DNA of 64,000 nucleotides from Perca fluviatilis. Lineage: Eukaryota > Chordata > Actinopteri > Perciformes > Percidae. The notes under the pieces are model-generated. The model had not been told where the DNA came from, made no database searches, and saw only the letters and a program-made list of their open reading frames with translations. The position numbers and the translations under genes are program-made. This document shows, piece by piece, positions 1-12,614 of this stretch; within the stretch, counting starts at the first letter, position 1; each line of letters starts with the position of its first letter. The DNA lies in NCBI RefSeq assembly GCF_010015445.1, contig NC_053118.1:21813937-21877936 (forward strand), read 5' to 3'.

Positions 1-566
1 TGGCATAAATGATGTGTATGTAAGTGATTGTTGTTTCATTGTCTGATTTTTTTTTACATCAACCGCACAATAATGTGGGCTGTATATTATTATTATTCAG
101 TAAATAAAATAAAATTCACATTAACTGCAGACAAACAGTGTTATTAATAGACATGCCTCCAGCAAAGTCAAAGCAGGGTTCAAGGGGGAAAAAGCACTGA
201 AACGGAGATGAGATGCTAACCAGAGTGAATCTGTGTGCTTTTCTCTTGTGGCTGTAAAACCATTGACCTGAGTGTGAAATCAATTACAGTTACACTCATG
301 CAACCTCATGCATGCACACATCCTCACCTACTTGTAACCAAAAAACATGCACACACACATAACATACAAAACAAATACATAAATAGTGTACACACAAATG
401 GTGTTCACTCACACAACCCAAAAGGTGGTGTATTTAAATCCTTGCCGACACACACATGAAGCTTCTCACAAAACACAGTGAAGCCTTATCCTCACAATAA
501 TGCATGGGAGCGCGTGTTTGCGGTAAGATATGTCTAACCAGTAAACACCAGTGTATTGGTCTGCAT

Positions 567-786
<220 letters not shown>

Positions 787-1716
787 TGCGTGAGAGCGAT
801 AGAGAGAGAAGGACTCCGAATTTTTCTGTTCAGGGATTACCAGGTTGCCATGGTGATTAGTTAGAGTAAGGTAGGGCCTTCTCTACAGGGAGAGAGGAGA
901 GGGAGGAGAGTGGAAGAGAAAGAGGGAGGAGAGACAGGCTGCAATATAAAAAGAGCTATGAATAACCGCGGCCATAGTGCCATAGTAGCAATGTAGCTCC
1001 CCCACAGAATAACCTGCTTAGTTTGTGAATGGAGAGCAACATGTACTGAAATGAATAGGTCAAAAGTAACACACTCCTCTCACTGTCAGCTCACAAAACT
1101 GATTTTGTAGTACTTTATTGATCATAAGACACATCCTCAAAGGGTCACAGGATCAACTCCAGAACAAATATTGAACCCAGGCTTTCCAGTTGAGGAGCCA
1201 TCTCTTATAATAGCTGCCATCTTGCTATACCCAGTGTGTCACAAATGGCAATGTTACACAACAGCAGCCACTGCTAACTTTCACCCTTCCTTCCATCCGT
1301 GTGATCTGTTTTGGTTAGTCCCCCATGTTCTTAATTAAATCACAAAGTAGGTCAAAACAAACAACAAGGCCCGGGGTGCCGGACACATGATTTTTGCAGA
1401 GCTTGTCAGTCTGTTTATGGGAATGTTGCGTTCGGTAAACATCTAGCCTACAATCTTAAATGCTTCTTTAAGTTTTCTTGGCCTTACATATCATCACCAC
1501 TCAGTGAAAACCATCTATCTCTTACTTAAGTGATTTTTTATTTTTTAGATAAATTTAAGGATTATGTGTTCCTTTATTGGATGATAAAATGCCTCTTACT
1601 TCTTAAGCTAAATAAACCATTTAACCCACTGGAGTATCTGAAAACTGCATCGTCACATAGAGCCTTTTTTCATAGCTCACAAAAAATGGACAATTTGAAG
1701 ATACATAGTATTAGTG

Positions 1717-2170
1717 GTGAAAGAAGTATTCAGATCCTTTACTTAATAGTTGAAATACCAAAATATAAAAATACAAATGAAAGGGCTGCCTTCAAAATGT
1801 TACATAAGAATAATTACAGAAGTATTATCAGCAAAATGTACTTACAGAACAGTATCTAAAGTTAAAGTACTCATTTTGCAGCAAAATGACATTGTTATCT
1901 GTGTGCTTTGTTATGCACTTTGATATTGCATCTAGTTGAGGTTAAGCTCATTTTAATTAGGCCTACTTTTTATACCATTGGATTGCTCAATCTATAGCAG
2001 TAAATCAAGATGATCATGCAGAAAATGAACTACAATTTTCTAGTTTAAATGTAGTTGAGTAAAATGTACAATATTTGCCTTTGAAATGTCTTAAAGAAGT
2101 ATAAAGTGACATGCAGTACATGTACCTTACAATTGTACTTAAGTACTATGCTCGTGGAAATGTAATTTAA
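1717..2170. repeat. Teleost interspersed repeat rich in 'acttaagta' motifs
   Basis: The segment starts with a 'gaagtattcagatcc' phrase and contains several 'aagtac/actta' units, then ends near 'tacttaagtac'. The same pattern recurs at 13795-14180. This matches, from memory, a very common teleost non-autonomous repeat. I did not find target-site duplications, and the ends are approximate. Confidence 0.6.
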
Positions 2171-2601
2171 TGTGAAAGTAATGATTTCTTAAACTTGTCT
2201 TCATGTTACACTATGAATCAGTCTGTGACTCATAGATCAGATTTCTACATTGTTAATCAAAGTGTTGCCTAGATATGACAGAACTGCAGGAAGTAATTTC
2301 AGCACCAGAAGACATAATGACAGAAAGAGAGGAAGGGACAGAGGAAAGAGGAGAGAGATGGGGAGAGCGTGAGGGGGTGTTAGGGGAAGACAAGCACTCG
2401 TGGGGGTCCCAGCTTTTAAATTATTTAGAGAGACTCACAGCACTCAGTGCAGAGGAGGAGCACTGTCAGGTCAGCTCATTCACTGCAGAGAACTGCACAG
2501 AGAGAGGCAGAGTGTATAAAGATAGCATGAAAAGAGGAAGACATTACTGTGGAAGAGTTTGCCTGCATGTGTGCATGCATATTTACATTTGTGTGCATAT
2601 A

Positions 2602-2776
<175 letters not shown>

Positions 2777-4146
2777 AGTGTGCCAGCCACATGTTTGTTC
2801 TTTGTGTGTGATGAAAATAGACAAACTGAAGGAGAAACAGGTCGTTTCCTCCTGGAGCTTTCTGGTTTCTCTTAGTCACCACGGCAACCGCCTCCTCCCT
2901 CCATCCTGCACTCCTATTTACTTAGTTTACTCTTCCCCCATCCATCCCTCCCTGCCTCCCACGCTCTTTTGATACCCCTCTCAATTTGCTGCATTCCCTC
3001 CTCCCCTCATTCAAATCAGTTGTTATATTTTTGTTATCATCAGGCATCCAACTCTCATCCTGACCATATAGAAAGCATGTTGCAATATCCAGAACGGAGT
3101 TGCAAGCTTCTCTATGTTCAACACAATTTATTTCTACCTGGCAAACCTTCCTCCTTGACTCCTTCCCCCTACCTGCCCAGTCTTTCTTCCCTCCCTATCA
3201 GCCTTTCTGAATCCCGCATGTTTGACTTTGTGAATGGGGATTAGAGGTCACTTTGGTGGCCTAGAGGGGAAGAAACAAAGAAGGACATTTAATAAAAGAT
3301 AAGTGACAGGAAGGGAAAAGAAAGAAGAAGAGGTCACGTAGGAGAAGGCAAGACCTACCCCTCAAGCTTCTAGAGGATGAAGATTATTCACAGAATAATG
3401 ACTAAATTAGGCTCAGGCAATCCTGGAAAAAAAAGGTGGTGTGAGGTTACTTTAACGGGCACAGATGTGAGGTGTGTCAGAAACAAGAGCACAGAGCCTC
3501 GCACCCAGGATCCAAAATTAACTTTTTTGTCCACCAGCCAAATGGCTAGTAAAAGGATTACCATTGTTTTTTTGTGGGTGATTGAAGCAAATCTTCCAGC
3601 CAGTTGCATATTTTACCAGCATTTGGCTAGTAGATGGTACTAATTTTGGACCAGTCACACCTCAACACAGATCTATATTTACAGTTCTACATGTCCATAC
3701 CTTGATTGTGTTACACTAAATGATTTTATTTTCTAATTCATTTTCTCAGTAAACTATTTAGCATGTGGAGAAAAAGGCCTTGATGCAGATGATGCATCAT
3801 ATATTTCCTTATGGCTGCTTGATAGACAAATAAATACATTTAAAGTTAGAAGATACACAACACCATTGCTGCCTAAATATTTGGCCTGAGGTTAATAAGC
3901 AGATAGAGTTGAGATATGCCATTTCGTTTGATAAGGTCACTATTGAGCACCACAGACACTGTAAGAGCACTGAATATTATATGGAGATGATGTGTGACTT
4001 TGTGTGGGGAAGACACTGGCATCGCTAGCTGATCTGTGGAGCCTCTGAGGTATGCCACATCCGCCCCTCCCGCCTCCTCCCCCTGCTCCTCTGCGCGCCC
4101 CCCGCCCCGCCCCCGCCTCTCCAGCGCGTCGCATCGCTGAGCGGTG

Positions 4147-4161
4147 TTCAGCACGGACAGC
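4147..4161 (+). promoter_or_regulatory. RE1/NRSE-like site (REST binding candidate)
   Basis: TTCAGCACGGACAGC is seen in the GC-rich block about 240 bp before the receptor ATG. The canonical RE1 has the half-sites TTCAGCACC and GGACAGCGCC. Here both cores are present but about 3 bp between them are missing. Mammalian CHRNB2 is known to carry an NRSE near its promoter, which supports the call. The compressed spacing makes binding uncertain. Confidence 0.45.
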
Positions 4162-4268
4162 CAGCACCGCACGACCCAGCGCACAGCTTACCTGGCCCCG
4201 CCGAGGTATTTCTATTCTCCCCTTTTCGGGCGAAAAAGTGCGGACCGACGAAGAGACCTGAACTCACC

Positions 4269-4286
4269 ATGCCAGGTAGAGAGTGA
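4269..4286 (+). other. Upstream mini-ORF in chrnb2 leader
   Basis: An ATG in the context ACCATGC opens five codons and ends at TGA, about 110 nt before the main start. It lies in the presumed 5' UTR. It could reduce initiation at the main ATG, but that is inference and depends on the transcription start lying upstream. Confidence 0.5.
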
Positions 4287-4396
4287 AAGGAGCTTTGGAT
4301 CGTGAGGAGCAGTGGAGTAATACTGCGTGTGTGCTTGGGGTGGCCTCTCCATCGCGGTGAACACCTTTCGGGCTCGGAGCGCGCTCGGACGCACGT

Positions 4397-7129
4397 ATGA
4401 TGATGGACGGCTGGCCGCCGCTGCTGCTGCTGGCTCTCCTCGCCATTGCGGGAGGTGAGTAACGTGTCTAATGGCTCCATCGATACGCTTTTGTGTGCAT
4501 CGTCACCTTTGTAGGGCCAAAACCATCACGCGTTCGTGAATTCATAGGATCTGAATAGGTTTCTTCAAAGTAATGTGGGAGTGAGTGTGGAAACAAAAGG
4601 AGTGGTTAGATGCTGAAGAGAGTCAGACGTTGAGAAAATGACTCTTTCATTGCTGTGTCACCATTTTTCTCATAACAGCAGCGAGCGCGACGGAATGATG
4701 TAGTGGAGAAATATAGCCCTCTCCATATATCACATGCGCACACATAGTGTAGAAACACTAGCAAATACAATATAGCTAACATAATTATCCGTTTTAAAAC
4801 CTAAACGATTTTTTTTAAATTTAGGGTATGTTTTAAACTCAATATAGTGCGTTTAGAGGCCTTACTTTATACTGTAAAGTAACACTATGTGTTTAGTATT
4901 GTTAGTATTGCTATCACAATAATTGTATGGACTTATTAGTGAGCCTATTTATTTGGAAGAATGACACATTTTGCAGACATTTTAAGGCATTTAAATGTTG
5001 CCCACACGTTGTTTTTGCTGCTAGTAGGCTGTGCATTAATTAGTTGCATGAAGTGCACACAGCAGACGTCGCCTATTTGTGAATGAGCAGGCAAACTACA
5101 AAACATTAACCTCAAAAAAACTCTGGGCCATTGTGGCATCGGTTATGCTTTCCTCTCTAAATATACATGAGGGGGAGGGGGGAAATTATGTTATCACCCA
5201 CTTACTCCCCTCCCTTCTCTCTCTCCCATTAACACTGAGGTCTTGCATTGAGTGGGCAGGTTAATGAGAGACACGTTGAGAAACTTCTGCATCCTCTCAT
5301 CAAAGGACAAATGATGTGTCATTCAGCAGCACAAGAACAGTATAACATCCTACACAGATAAATAGTCTTTTTGTCTTCATGTAGGACACGCATAGGCTAA
5401 GCTATGTCTTATTTACGATGCGGCAGTGCAGTAGCAAATTAAGTATGTGTTAAATGGAAAGCCATTAAGATGTTTGGACATATTTTACCTCCGTAAATAG
5501 GCAATTTGGTGTTAATTTCTGCTCAGGGAGGGATTGCTCGAATAAGAGCGGAAAACACATCAACTGATTGGTTGAATTACGGCTGCCACTGTAATGTTTG
5601 TAATACTTTGGTTTTCATCATAATAACAACGTTTGAATTATATTGCACTCTTCAAAAACACACTGATAAAGTGTTTTACATATATAAGAATACTGAGATA
5701 GATATACATACAAATATAAGTAATACAATTTCAACCATCTTCAGGTTACGTGCAAGGAAATGCACTAACATGGGCACCTACACACAGAAAACTTAAATCA
5801 TATTTTAACAGTAGGGTTAGTTAATGTTTTATTTTGTTGGTGATACAAAGTACAAAAATACCAAGTGTTTTACAAATACAAAAGCAGATACAATTGAGAT
5901 AATAAATACTCACAAGAGCATATAACATTCATAAAAAATATAAAGTGTACAGGAGTAAAATTAGGTCTCTTTGCAGTACTACACAAATTAAACAAAATAG
6001 AATAATTTAACATATAAAAACTCAATGAAAACTACAAATATAACTAACTAAGAACCAACTAATAGAATATAAAATGTAACAAGAATATATCCTGTTTATG
6101 AAGCCGCTCTAAACTTGCTGCACAATATTTGGTTCCCCGAGCACTCCGTTTTGTTGATCATTCCCTGAGTTTAAACAAGAGATTTGTGCACTAGAAAAAT
6201 GCTACCAACATGAACTATTACTTAAGGAGCTTCAAAAACAGTGGAGTACTAATGACTCATCTCCCCTTAAGGGAGAAAATCTGATTAGCATCATCCTCAG
6301 AGAGTATAAACTCAATCCACATGCAATCACACGTTTAAAGAAACAAGCACATGGTTGTGCGCACACCTGGATATAAACACATTTTAGAGATTCCCTAAAA
6401 AGAACTTAAAAAACACATAATTGTAAAACACGCACTTATAATTGACAACATTTTCTCCGACTCTGACTTAGTTATTGGTATGCATTGGTTTTGTTTATAT
6501 TGGTGTGGAATTAGAGGGAGAAAAATCGTAACTGTACATCTCCAGACATACAACAATACTTTCTTAAATAAGACTTTAACATGCACAGACGAGCACAAAC
6601 GGAGTCTCACATTCAGTGGCTGTGCTTGGGCGCTCAAGGACATTTCCCCACCTGTCTCAGATGCTGCCGCGATGTGGCCATCCTGTTGTGTGAGGAGGAT
6701 GTCTCCTGTCATTTCCCCTGCAGGCCATGCATAATAAACAGGTCTGTGGTGCTGAGTTGACCTGATGCGTGGGTTACTGGATACGTAGCACGGAGTACGT
6801 CAGTCTCATCACCCAAGGACGTCTAGTGTGCTTGGATTTGTTTTACACCAACACTTTTATCAGCGGCATCTTATAAAACATGTGTTTGACGCACAGCCAA
6901 GTCATCCTCTTTGCATGCTTGACTGGGTGAGTGTATGCATGCGCCATAATCTTTGTCCTCTGCTTTATGAATGCACTTAGTGAATATCAACTAACCATTT
7001 TTCTTGGCAGCGCTACAGTCTAGAAAGTTCTGCTCATTCAGTTTTGCCTGTCATCACTTTTCTGCTGCACTGTTCCAGCCCACTGATCTCTGCAGCATCT
7101 CAACCTGCACATTACAAGCACCCTCCTAT

Positions 7130-7163
<34 letters not shown>

Positions 7164-7461
7164 ACTTTCTGTCTTCATCTTGCTCTCTCATTTCCTCTGT
7201 CTTTATCTTTTTGGACTGAGTCCCAACACACAGCAGCAACAGGATCTGATCAGTGGATAGGGGCTCCATCTGTGATAAGAAATGCACAACAGTCACACAA
7301 CACAGGCCTTTATTTGTATTGTGAGAATGTGTGTGATCCTGTGTGTAAAACCGTGTGCTCTCATGTGGGATTTGTGCAAGATGGTGTGTTTGTGCAAGAT
7401 ATTGTGTGTGTGTGTGTGTGTGTGTGCGCGCGCACGTATGTGCATGCGTGTGTGTGTATGT

Positions 7462-7534
<73 letters not shown>

Positions 7535-9648
7535 TAGTAGCAGCACACAGCAGTATGTGGCCCTGGAGATTAGGGGGAAGAAGAGGAAGAGAACAGAGGT
7601 TTAATAGAACTTTAAGTAGTGGAGAAGAAGTGGCAGATAAGACATTTGGAAAGTTGAGAGTTTTAATCGTTTTAATGCAAGTGTGTTTAAAAAAAAAAGT
7701 TTGATTTACATTGAGGCAAGGTTGTGCTTATGTTGCTCAGATGCAGGTGTGTAGAAGTGTATTCAAGATAACACAAACCCTCCTCTAGTGATAAGATGTA
7801 TAATAACATAGCATGCAATCCCTGAAATATGCACCACAATAGTTGGAAAGCCATACCGTCTTTCATCAAACAGCTGAGCTCCTTGGGCTGTAAATAGTAC
7901 AAACCATACTGCATATCCCCACTGTGAGGATTTCATACTTCTGTGCTTTTCAACTGTAGATTCTTTAGTAGTGTAAAACCACTTAATCACTTTCCACAAT
8001 GTTTGACTATACCTTTGATATTCTACAATATAAAAAAAGAAATGTGACTGGTATATAACATTAAATAGAAATCATCATTGGAAATTTTGAGATGTTGACT
8101 AGAATCCGAAAAAGAGCTTTGTAGGTTCAAGCTATAGGTAGATGTGTTTCTATATTTGGATCAATGCTTGGCCCCACTGTATGTATTTGTAATAACGGAC
8201 CTGACAAAAGTCTCTGTGGAGTTTTGAGAGGCCAATTTTATAACAATAAACTTTGATGATACATTATTGCTAAAACATTCACACAACAAAGATATCTAAG
8301 ATATGAAATGAAGCAGTTTCTGCAGCGATCCACAGACTGCTGTCTCTTTAACTGACCATTTTTCTCTGCACAAGGCTTAATATCTATCAGGATTGTAACT
8401 AATGATTGTTTTCATTAGTGATTAATCAGCCGATTACTCTCTCAATTAATCAATCAATTGGTTGATTTATATAAAATGTCATAAGAATGCTTTATCACAA
8501 TTTCCCAGACCACATGGTCTTTTTTTGTGGTCCAAAACCCAAAGTTATTCAATTTACAATGATGTAAAAAAAAAGACAGAAGCAGCACATTTAAAAAGCT
8601 GGAACCAGTGAATGTTGTAGATTTTTGCTTGAACCATGTACCATTGTACCATCAGGCTTTTAGCCTAAGGTCTGTGCTGGAGGAATCTGCAAATGCTTCT
8701 TTTAACTCACATCTTGCAACACACTCTTAAACTCTTTTTTTATATGTCGATGTATAGAACTTGTCAAGTTCTAAGCTTGTGTCTGTTGTGTATCTATCAC
8801 TAACATATCCTATTCATTTGTGTGCATCTTTTTATCCATCTATGTAACACAACACTATGTAACACAACCTACAATCTGATTTTATACAAGGGCTTTGTGA
8901 TTGAGTTAGTATAAGTATTATTAGTATTATGGTATTGTTCATGAGAACAGAATTAAGTACAGAAGTGTAGTAATTGCATACAGAAAGTTTGACCATTCAT
9001 CCTTATTAGTAATGGAAAATGCACAAGCTCAACTGGCCACACTCTTCTTGACTGTGGAGATTGTCGAATTCAGGAACCATAAAGCTTTTTCTGCCCTCAG
9101 TTAGTCCACAGTGGGATGGCTTTGTTTTTGGAGTGCTGTGATATTGCGGCTGGATGGAGGATCAATATTAATATCTCATTCATGAGCACTACGGTGCCAA
9201 TTGGGTGTTGCCAGTAGATCAATGGATCTCTCCCTTATTGATTTAAGAATATTTCAGCATGCAGCCAAAAATCTACTTTGGCAGAGCGCAGAGCAGAAAG
9301 CGACCCTACTTTCCCTCCAACCTTTTCTCATTTGAGAGAGCTTATAAATAGAGATCATCGCTGTAATAGTCTAAGCGGGATAATTCAATTTAGCTTTCGC
9401 TTTGCCCTCATTTTCTCCACATTTGTCTTTACAGAATGTGTGAACAAAGGCCCCTATGTAGCTTTATAAACTGCAACATGTGCTGTTAAATGTAACGATT
9501 TTCCAAGAATCATGAGTAAGACACACTGTGAGGTTGATCAGCACACTAAGATCAATGGCTGTTGAAAAGAAGGAAAAAGAAACAGACGTAGTAATGAAGC
9601 AATCGAACACTAAACATGGCTACCATCTCGTCTGTTCCTGTGCTGTCA

Positions 9649-9686
<38 letters not shown>

Positions 9687-12355
9687 TATGTATGTGTGTG
9701 TTTGCATGCATGTACATGGTGGTGTGTAAGTTCCCTTGCTCCAGGGTCTAATGGGTGAGCCCTGCTGAAATATTCATAGTGTCACATTAAGTTTGCAATA
9801 TTTGCAAAGGAAAACAACCAGAATACAACCTGAGCTACCTGCAACATTACAACCACTCAGCTTGGCCTTTAGCATGACAGCGTGTCGTATGAAGAGAGCG
9901 TTCAGTCTTTGTTTCGAAGCATTGGGTGCTGAGGATGAGGAGGAACATGTTTGTGCAGTGATCAGGCTGGAGTGTGAGTGGATATTTTTATCACTTGTTC
10001 TTGAGATAAGAATAAACCAGAAAAGCTCTCTGTTTTGGTCTCTAATTTGTCTCAGTGTCGTAAAGTATTAGTCTATACTTTCATTCTGAGCCCATGCGTG
10101 CAAATATTTTAGTGAAAAAAAAGCAGAAAATATGAAGACTCAGAGAGTGGATATGTAAGACAAGACTGCACATTCTTTTTTGCTTCAACAACACACTTTT
10201 TTATTCTAGTAAGTGCAGGAAATATTGAAACTGTTGAAACATTTTAACAGCCTATGTCACCTTGTTAAGATCCTGACAGAAAATGTAATATAGAACCTAT
10301 ATATATATATATATATTTATATATGTAGCTGTTTTCAGACAGGCCTGTTGAAAGTTATATAATATAATATAAGTTATATATAATAATAACGTCAAAGAAA
10401 GATGATGAGATGATGTTTGAATTGCAATTTTGTACACTTCTTTTGCATCCAATAAACTGAATAAATTTAGCCTTGGACTTTGTTTTGGCTTCTTGTAAAG
10501 TAAGTGGGCTTTGATTGAGGAGCTTTTCCGTAAACCCACATAATTACTTCTACTCAAACAATATGATATCAAAGATGAGGTGAATCAGCTCTTACCTGGT
10601 ATAAGGTTTGTTTTAGGTGCTTTGGTCTTTTGAGCAAAGACATTACATTAGAATCTTCTTTTTCATCCATTTAAGTGCCCAGACGCATCAGGATGTTTGA
10701 TATAATGTGAGAAAAATGAAGCAAATAGAATCCTTCTCACAAACTGTGTTTACAAAGAAAATCCACTGTATATCATTCAGAAAAATTTAGCAAGACATTT
10801 AACATGGCCTCTAGTTAGTTGAAGCAAGAAGTTACCATCATGAGTATGGCTGATGGAAATGTAGACCTTTTCTGCTTCATCATTGTTTAAGTGAACTGTA
10901 TTAGCTTTCTGTCTTATCCGACTGGGTTATTGCCTTGGGCTTCTGTGAATAATATACATTACTCATATGGTTCAGGCACAGACAGTAGTGTTTATTTCCC
11001 TCATGAATATGTGCACACACAAACACACACACGCACACACACACACACACATAAAAAAAAAAACAGGCGCCTGTGCACAATAAACAACCAGAGTGCTACA
11101 TGTATACACACATGTGCTGACAGGATGTGTATTGATGATGGTGGATTAGCAAGAGAAGGGGCAATAAATGGACAGTGGCTGTCAGCGACGGGGAGATGGA
11201 GATAACAGGAAGGATGAGAGCGAGGAAGACAGTCAGGGGAGTGAGGAGAAAATACGGGCCGGCTCAAATGATGGAAAGACGGTAAAAGAAGATGAGACAG
11301 AAGAGACGGGACGCAGGAAAGAGCAGGAGATTAAAAAGAAAGGGAGGGGGAGCGATGAATTGCGTGTTTAGTTTAAGGGGCATAAATAGAGTCCTCATTG
11401 ATCCAGAGACAGAGGCTATCATTCCTGCTCAGTGAACACAGCAGTGCTACGGGGCGGAAGGTGGAGATCAGGGGGGAGATAGAGGGGGAGGACTGAGTGT
11501 CAGAGGAGCTCAGAAACACATTCAGAGGGAAAAAAAAAAAAAAAAAACAGGAAATTGGTTTAGTACATTTAGGCCTAGTTTATTTCTCTAGGTTTTTAAT
11601 TTCCATTTCCATATTTTTACATCTCTAATAGAACTAATCCCAACATTTATTGTGTTTATCTCTGTCCCGTTTTTTAAAAATGTATTTTTTTTTGTCGTTT
11701 GTATCTTATATACAGTATTTAATATCTCAATACAATTGATAGAGCTGCAACTAACTATTTTTTTTTAATCATTGCTTAATCAGGTGATTGATTAATCATT
11801 TGGTCCATGAAATGCTCATCACATCTTATCATCACATTTCTTGAAGCCAGAGATGATGTCTTCAAATATCTTGTTTTGTCCAATCAACAGACCAAACCCC
11901 ACTAAATAAAATATATTTCATTTACAATGATGTAAAAAGGCAGCAAGTCCTCACATTTAAAAAGTTGGAGCTAAGAATAGTTTTGCATTTGTTTTTGATA
12001 AAATATTTATTTTCTTTATTTTCAATTGACTTCTGCTTTATTAACCAAATTTCAGTCAATGATTAGTTTTTAGTTTTATGCAGATGATTTATGTAAAAGA
12101 ATGTAATAAAAGGAGTGTTTGGGTCTTTGTATTTAATCATATATTATTTTAGATTGTTGTCTTTTTCAATTTATATCGTTTTTTTTTTTATAATCTTTGT
12201 TTAGTGCATAGACCCCTCTTGAAAATAAAAGGGTTCATCACATGTATCCTTAAATAAAATAAAAAAAATCGGTGTTAATTTAACCCACACTAGCTTTTAC
12301 GTGTTTGTTTACAATATCCTGCAACGTTAATAGCCTCTAAAATAGCAGAAAAAAA

Positions 12356-12395
<40 letters not shown>

Positions 12396-12527
12396 AAAAA
12401 AGGAAAAAAAAAAAAAAAAAAAAAAAAAGAAAAAAAAATAAAATCTCAGATATGACAACGTTAAAACAAAAAAAAAAAGGGGGTGGTTTTTTTTTTGGGG
12501 AAAAAAGGGGGGGAAGAAAAAGAAAAA

Positions 12528-12614
<87 letters not shown>

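Larger units (their letters stand above)
4050..4396 (+). promoter_or_regulatory. chrnb2: chrnb2 GC-rich promoter and 5' leader
   Basis: A GC-rich, CpG-containing block stands out from AT-rich surroundings. It holds GC boxes (for example 'ccccgcccccgcc' near 4101) and no clear TATA box, as expected of a neuronal nicotinic receptor promoter. A REST/RE1-like sequence lies at 4147-4161. The leader also contains an upstream ATG at 4269 in a fair context (A at -3), which opens a five-codon reading frame closed by TGA at 4284-4286, before the receptor ATG at 4397. The transcription start is not determinable from sequence. Confidence 0.65.
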
